Source: an uncultured Lachnospiraceae bacterium
GTDB lineage: Bacteria > Bacillota > Clostridia > Lachnospirales > Lachnospiraceae
DNA: 19,660 nucleotides
Direction: 5' to 3'
Assembly (NCBI GenBank): GCA_902782965.1
Contig: CACZPG010000238.1
Span: 1-19,660 of the forward strand
The first letter of the stretch is position 1, and each line of letters starts with the position of its first letter. Shown here one piece after another: positions 16,345 through 19,660 of this stretch. The notes beneath the pieces are model-generated. The model had not been told where the DNA came from. It made no database searches and saw nothing but the letters and a program-made list of their open reading frames with translations. The position numbers and the translations under genes were made by a program.

Positions 16345-16396
16345 AAAAAAGCTGCGCCATTCATGTTATTATATTCATTATACCATGAATGACGCA
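16345..16396 (-). terminator. intrinsic terminator after the large surface-type protein gene
   Basis: The arms 16353-16365 and 16384-16396 pair over 13 positions with one mismatch and close an 18-nt loop. On the minus strand the stem is followed two nt later by six T (16350-16345). It starts about 40 nt after the stop of the 16438-19660 gene. The loop contains TATAAT twice on the minus strand. Confidence 0.82.
16377..16385 (-). promoter_or_regulatory. extended -10 element inside the terminator, possible alr promoter
   Basis: On the minus strand TGG-TATAAT (16385-16377) is an extended -10 consensus, lying at the loop edge of the preceding terminator. No good -35 box is found at the expected distance (TAAACG at 17 nt). 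The start point would be near 16370, in the loop, so alr transcripts would carry only the second arm of the hairpin. A second TATAAT lies at 16373-16368 with a weak TTGCGT 18 nt upstream. Confidence 0.45.
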
Positions 16397-16437
16397 ACTC
16401 GTTTATTAGTTTTTTATTAATTGTTTTTATTTAATTG

Positions 16438-19400
16438 TTAATACTTCTTAATCTTAACCTTCTTTCCCTGGCCTTTTCCTTTAAGTCGTTTCTGATAATC
16501 CTTTAACTTGTCTGCAGGGACCTTTATTACAGCCTTAGCCTTGATACCCTTGAATGCTCCCTTTCCTACTGTCTTAAGCTCTTTAGATTCGATAATAATA
16601 GTCTGAAGATTACTACATCCACAAAAGGCTCCTTTTCCGATGGTTTTCACCTTATCAGGAATTGTTACATTTTTGAGTTTCGTATTATATGCAAATGCAT
16701 TTGGACCTATAGATACAACATCATACTTAATTCCATCAAATGTGATTGCAGGTGGGATAACAATCTTTTTTACCATGCTGTCAGCACACTTATATTCTAC
16801 CGTACCATCAGACTTACCATCAGATGCAGTTATTACCTTATAGCAGGACTTAGAAGCTTTATCATACAGAATATCTCCGGCTATAGGAAGTTTAGATACC
16901 TCAGACTCCTTCTTAGCTGCTGCAACTGCTGCCGCCTGTTCTTCTGCCGCTGCCTTCTTGGCCTCTTCTAATGCTGCCGCCTTCTCTTCCGCTGCCTTCT
17001 TAGCTGCTTCTTTTTTGGCATTTTCTACAGCCGCTGCCTGATCTGCTGCTGCCTTCTCGGCATCCTCTTTTTTGGCAGCTTCTACTGCTGCTGCCTGCTT
17101 TGCTGCAGCTGTTTTCTCTGCTTCTTCTAATGCTGCTTTCCTCTCTTCTGCTGCAGCGTTTACTGCTACATCTACTGCTGCGTTTACTGCAGCTGTTTTC
17201 TCTGCTTCTATCTGATCCTTCTTTGCTTTCTCTGCTGCTACAGCACTCGCATTTGCTGCAGTACTCTCTGCAGTTTCCAGAGCAGTTTTTAATTTTTCTA
17301 AACCATCAGTAACTGCTTTAGCTGCTTCATTCTTGGCTACATTTCCTGCATCCTGCGCCAGATTTTCAAGAGCAGTAACTGCTGTATTTAATGCTTCGAG
17401 TTTAGCTGATGCATTTGCTACTTCTACAGCATCTGCATACTGATCAGTCTTAAGAGTATCAAGCCTTCCAGTATAATCGGCAAGTGATTTCTCAACTTCT
17501 GCAAGCGCCTGAGCAACTGCTGTATCAGCTATCTGGGCAAGCGCCTCCTCAGCATCTTCAAGCTTCTGAATATTCTCAACCAGTTTCTGCTGAGCAGGTG
17601 TTAGTTCCTCAAAGCTCTGTCTTGCTTCAGCAACAGCTTCTTCATCTGTTGCTACAATTTTATCTGAATCCGGAAGAGCTTTAATCTTATCCATAACAGC
17701 ATCTGCTGCAGCTATATCACCTTCTGCAGATTCAGAATAATGAATTTCACCATCTATTGATGAGAAATGGAAGTTTCTGGAATCATTCCTGTTGAAATCC
17801 GTTCTAGGTCTCTTAGCCTCCTTACCATCCTCATCTCTGTAATTTTCAAACCATTTATTAGTTTTGCTGAAGAATACCTTAACATCAAATTCACCATCGA
17901 TTTCTTCAGGAATTGTCACTGTAACTCCCTTATCCTTATCAACCTTCAGGTCAATATCGTCTGGGTCAATATCGTAGGATTCCCAGTGTCCGCCATTTTC
18001 TTCTTTTGGATCTTCTTTGAAGTAGTTACCGACTTCTACAACAGCACTCTTAATTGAGATTTTCCGCAAACTTCCTTCAAGATTCTCTTCATCATAATCA
18101 TCATAATTATCAGGAAGAATATAGAATTTACGTCTGTTAGATGTATACTGTGCGTCATTTCCGAGAATATAATCTTTACTGATTACATTCTTTCCGTAAA
18201 CTGAAATCTCCGGAATACGGGTTTTGAAGGTAAACATTGTCTCCTGATCATCTATATCTCGATAAACTACAGCAAATAGTCCAACCTTCTTAACTACTAT
18301 ATTGAAAATATGATCATAACGTTTTTCAACATCTTCCTCTTTATTTGTATCCGGATTATATTCTTTAATATAATATTTGGCCATCTCGATTATATAATCC
18401 TTCTCATCAAGCGGATCACCATTCTCATCGATAATACTTAATTTATCAAGATAATCATTACTCATAACTTCTATATAACCATCAGGGTATCTGAAGCCAA
18501 GTGTAAGATAATTATCACTAAAAACCTCACAATCCCAGGATTTACCGAATTCAGTATTTCTGTAAATAGTATTACCCTCATCATCTACTTTAGGATTACC
18601 ATTTTCGTCCAGACACTCATCTCCAGGATATACAGGTTTACAATCATTCCAGTCATCCCCATCAACACCTGTTACTACAAAGCCATCATCAGAAGCATTT
18701 AATCTGAAGCTCCAGCCATCCTCTCTCTGAACCATTATCGGCTTATTATCTTCACCATTAACGATATTTCCGTCATCATCCCTTAATTCAACCTGCTCAT
18801 TATATTTAATATTGATCCAGATAGAATCATTCAGATTATAAGTCATCGAAGCCGGAATCTTAATTTCCTGTGGTGCGAAGCCCTCAGCTAGCCAGTCAAC
18901 AGGATCCATTCCAAGTTCATTTGCAAAATTTATTGTTGCACTTTCAATATTACCTTTTTCCCAGGCTTCATTAAGGAACATAAACATTTCATCTGACGGA
19001 GCAACATACAGAGTTTCTCCCGGAGTATAATAGTAATCCTCCCAAGGTCCTGCAAGGTAGGTTTTTTTATCATTAATATCCTTATTATACATTACCATTT
19101 CAGGTGCATTTATAACAAATATAGCATAAGTTTTGTTGTCATCAGGACCATACCACACCTTATATTTTCCGGGCTGGGAGAATGTAAATGAGTAAACTCC
19201 CATATCTCTCCAGTGTTCTTCCTCAGTATCTATATTATTATTGTATATATATTCATACTCTTTTTCACCCCACTGATACACGTTTATTTCCACATTATTA
19301 GTAGCAGAAAGCGGGGTTCCATCATAATTTGTAACAGTGAAAACGTCATCCTCCCATATTGTCTCCGCCTTCGGTTCATTCTCTTCAAAGGTAACATTAA

Positions 19401-19660
19401 CAGCTGACATGATCATTTCCCGATTCGCAGTACCACTGAATACCTTGCTATATTCCCATGGACCACGTTCATTGAACCAGAATATTTCACTATCCTCATC
19501 CATTCGCTGGCTTTGTGCCCAATCGAAAGCCACGCCACCTGAAATATTCGGTTCCATCTCCGTTGTAGCCTTCGGATAGAATTGTATACTGTAATCATCC
19601 CATTTCTCAGTTTCTTCAGAATCCACAACGTTTCTTTCAAATTTAGTAATAAGCTTGAAC
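16438..19660 (-). CDS. large acidic surface-type protein with duplicated beta-rich modules, Ala-rich stalk and BspA-like LRR tail (5' end outside window)
   Basis: The frame is open from the right edge to a stop at 16438, about 1074 residues; the true start and any signal peptide lie outside. A GTG at 19626 is the first possible start inside, but the frame continues upstream and has no good ribosome site, so I treat it as internal. Counting from that codon: an acidic beta-rich region (1-630) contains two similar modules (about 96-310 and 396-623) with no family I can name. A helical segment (638-697) with ARQSFEELTPAQQKLVENI resembles repeats known from Firmicute surface proteins. Residues 700-908 are an Ala/Glu/Lys-rich helical stalk. 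The tail (912-1062) has BspA-type leucine-rich repeats, VTIPDKVKTIGKGAFCGCSNL (shown as VTIPDKVKTIGKGAF, 987-1001), and a basic KGQGKKVKIKKY end. Cell-surface or secreted location and adhesion are inference; no LPxTG anchor is present. Confidence 0.85.
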   Translation of the reverse strand, partial: FKLITKFERNVVDSEETEKWDDYSIQFYPKATTEMEPNISGGVAFDWAQSQRMDEDSEIFWFNERGPWEYSKVFSGTANREMIMSAVNVTFEENEPKAETIWEDDVFTVTNYDGTPLSATNNVEINVYQWGEKEYEYIYNNNIDTEEEHWRDMGVYSFTFSQPGKYKVWYGPDDNKTYAIFVINAPEMVMYNKDINDKKTYLAGPWEDYYYTPGETLYVAPSDEMFMFLNEAWEKGNIESATINFANELGMDPVDWLAEGFAPQEIKIPASMTYNLNDSIWINIKYNEQVELRDDDGNIVNGEDNKPIMVQREDGWSFRLNASDDGFVVTGVDGDDWNDCKPVYPGDECLDENGNPKVDDEGNTIYRNTEFGKSWDCEVFSDNYLTLGFRYPDGYIEVMSNDYLDKLSIIDENGDPLDEKDYIIEMAKYYIKEYNPDTNKEEDVEKRYDHIFNIVVKKVGLFAVVYRDIDDQETMFTFKTRIPEISVYGKNVISKDYILGNDAQYTSNRRKFYILPDNYDDYDEENLEGSLRKISIKSAVVEVGNYFKEDPKEENGGHWESYDIDPDDIDLKVDKDKGVTVTIPEEIDGEFDVKVFFSKTNKWFENYRDEDGKEAKRPRTDFNRNDSRNFHFSSIDGEIHYSESAEGDIAAADAVMDKIKALPDSDKIVATDEEAVAEARQSFEELTPAQQKLVENIQKLEDAEEALAQIADTAVAQALAEVEKSLADYTGRLDTLKTDQYADAVEVANASAKLEALNTAVTALENLAQDAGNVAKNEAAKAVTDGLEKLKTALETAESTAANASAVAAEKAKKDQIEAEKTAAVNAAVDVAVNAAAEERKAALEEAEKTAAAKQAAAVEAAKKEDAEKAAADQAAAVENAKKEAAKKAAEEKAAALEEAKKAAAEEQAAAVAAAKKESEVSKLPIAGDILYDKASKSCYKVITASDGKSDGTVEYKCADSMVKKIVIPPAITFDGIKYDVVSIGPNAFAYNTKLKNVTIPDKVKTIGKGAFCGCSNLQTIIIESKELKTVGKGAFKGIKAKAVIKVPADKLKDYQKRLKGKGQGKKVKIKKY
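16903..17238 (-). repeat. degenerate Ala/Glu/Lys-rich repeats coding for a helical stalk
   Basis: Residues about 797-908 of the surface-type protein repeat a motif of the form AAAVExAKKE. Units start at KAALEEAEK, AAAVEAAKKED, AAAVENAKKEA, AAALEEAKKAA and AAAVAAAKKES, spaced 15 or 19 residues apart, so a four-residue block is gained or lost between copies. The DNA shows matching GCT/GCC- and CTTCTT-rich repeats. It is protein-coding repeat, not an array or mobile element. Confidence 0.8.
17758..18441 (-). repeat. second copy of duplicated module in the surface-type protein
   Basis: Residues about 396-623 mirror residues 96-310 (18697-19341). Matching landmarks are ENGDPLDEKDYII with YDGTPLSATNNVEI, GLFAVVYRDIDDQETMFTF with GKYKVWYGPDDNKTYAIF, PEISVYGK with PEMVMYNK, YILGN with YLAGP, and IKSAVVEVGNYF with IESATINFANEL. 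The constant offset of about 296-298 residues supports a tandem duplication that has diverged strongly. Confidence 0.6.
18697..19341 (-). repeat. first copy of duplicated module in the surface-type protein
   Basis: Residues about 96-310 of the surface-type protein, the upstream partner of the module at 17758-18441. Both copies open with an Asp-Gly-x-Pro-Leu turn, continue with a Gly-x-x-x-Val-x-Tyr strand and a Pro-Glu-(x)3-Tyr motif, and close with an RDxDG turn. Confidence 0.6.

Noticed and set aside
16903..17238. Repetitive GCTGCT/CTTCTT-rich DNA considered as a CRISPR or non-coding repeat array
   Set aside because: The repeats are imperfect, have no spacers and are fully explained as in-frame codons for an Ala/Glu/Lys-rich helix.
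19624..19626. GTG at 19626 as the start of the surface-type protein
   Set aside because: The frame stays open to the window edge, the upstream sequence is not a convincing ribosome site, and no signal peptide follows; it is more likely an internal valine.
1..19660. A new defence, mobile or biosynthetic system
   Set aside because: Every gene except the beta-rich part of the surface-type protein belongs to a known core family; no transposase, integrase, toxin-antitoxin pair, nuclease-helicase cluster or biosynthetic cluster is visible.

Overview
The window looks like chromosomal DNA of a low-to-moderate GC anaerobic Firmicute, most likely Lachnospiraceae (Butyrivibrio/Roseburia/Lachnospira-like). 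Three things point there: the yicC-gmk-rpoZ-murE-priA-def-fmt-rsmB housekeeping cluster, a CoA-transferase resembling the butyryl-CoA:acetate enzymes of butyrate producers, and a large surface-type protein with a BspA-like leucine-rich C-terminus. The genus assignment is inference; no rRNA is present. All 14 protein genes lie on the minus strand, so the window reads right to left. There are no tRNA or rRNA genes, insertion sequences, prophage genes or CRISPR arrays.

Right to left: (1) 19660-16438 is the 3' part of a very large acidic protein with two tandem beta-rich modules, an Ala/Lys/Glu-rich helical stalk and a BspA-type LRR tail, ending at a terminator. (2) alr (alanine racemase), a CorC-type CBS protein, a YebC-family regulator and a cytidylate-kinase-like protein follow in close order. 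(3) glgA (glycogen synthase) has a long leader with a hairpin and ends at a terminator. (4) rqcH (ribosome quality control) and an acetyl-CoA hydrolase/transferase-family gene form a pair ending at a strong terminator. (5) yicC-gmk-rpoZ end at a terminator. (6) murE-priA-def-fmt-rsmB follow, with rsmB running off the left edge.

The genes cover peptidoglycan precursors (alr, murE), nucleotide metabolism (gmk), transcription and translation (rpoZ, def, fmt, rsmB, rqcH, yebC), replication restart (priA), RNA turnover (yicC), glycogen synthesis (glgA) and fermentation (CoA-transferase).

This is mainly ordinary core genome, and I found no convincing new multi-gene system. The points most worth a second look are two unit borders where a promoter-like element is interleaved with the preceding gene's terminator hairpin, and the duplicated-module surface protein. 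Smaller points are the gene content of the gmk-rpoZ-murE-priA cluster compared with the usual Firmicute layout, and a low-complexity insertion in YicC. Promoters and terminators are read by eye and have not been tested.
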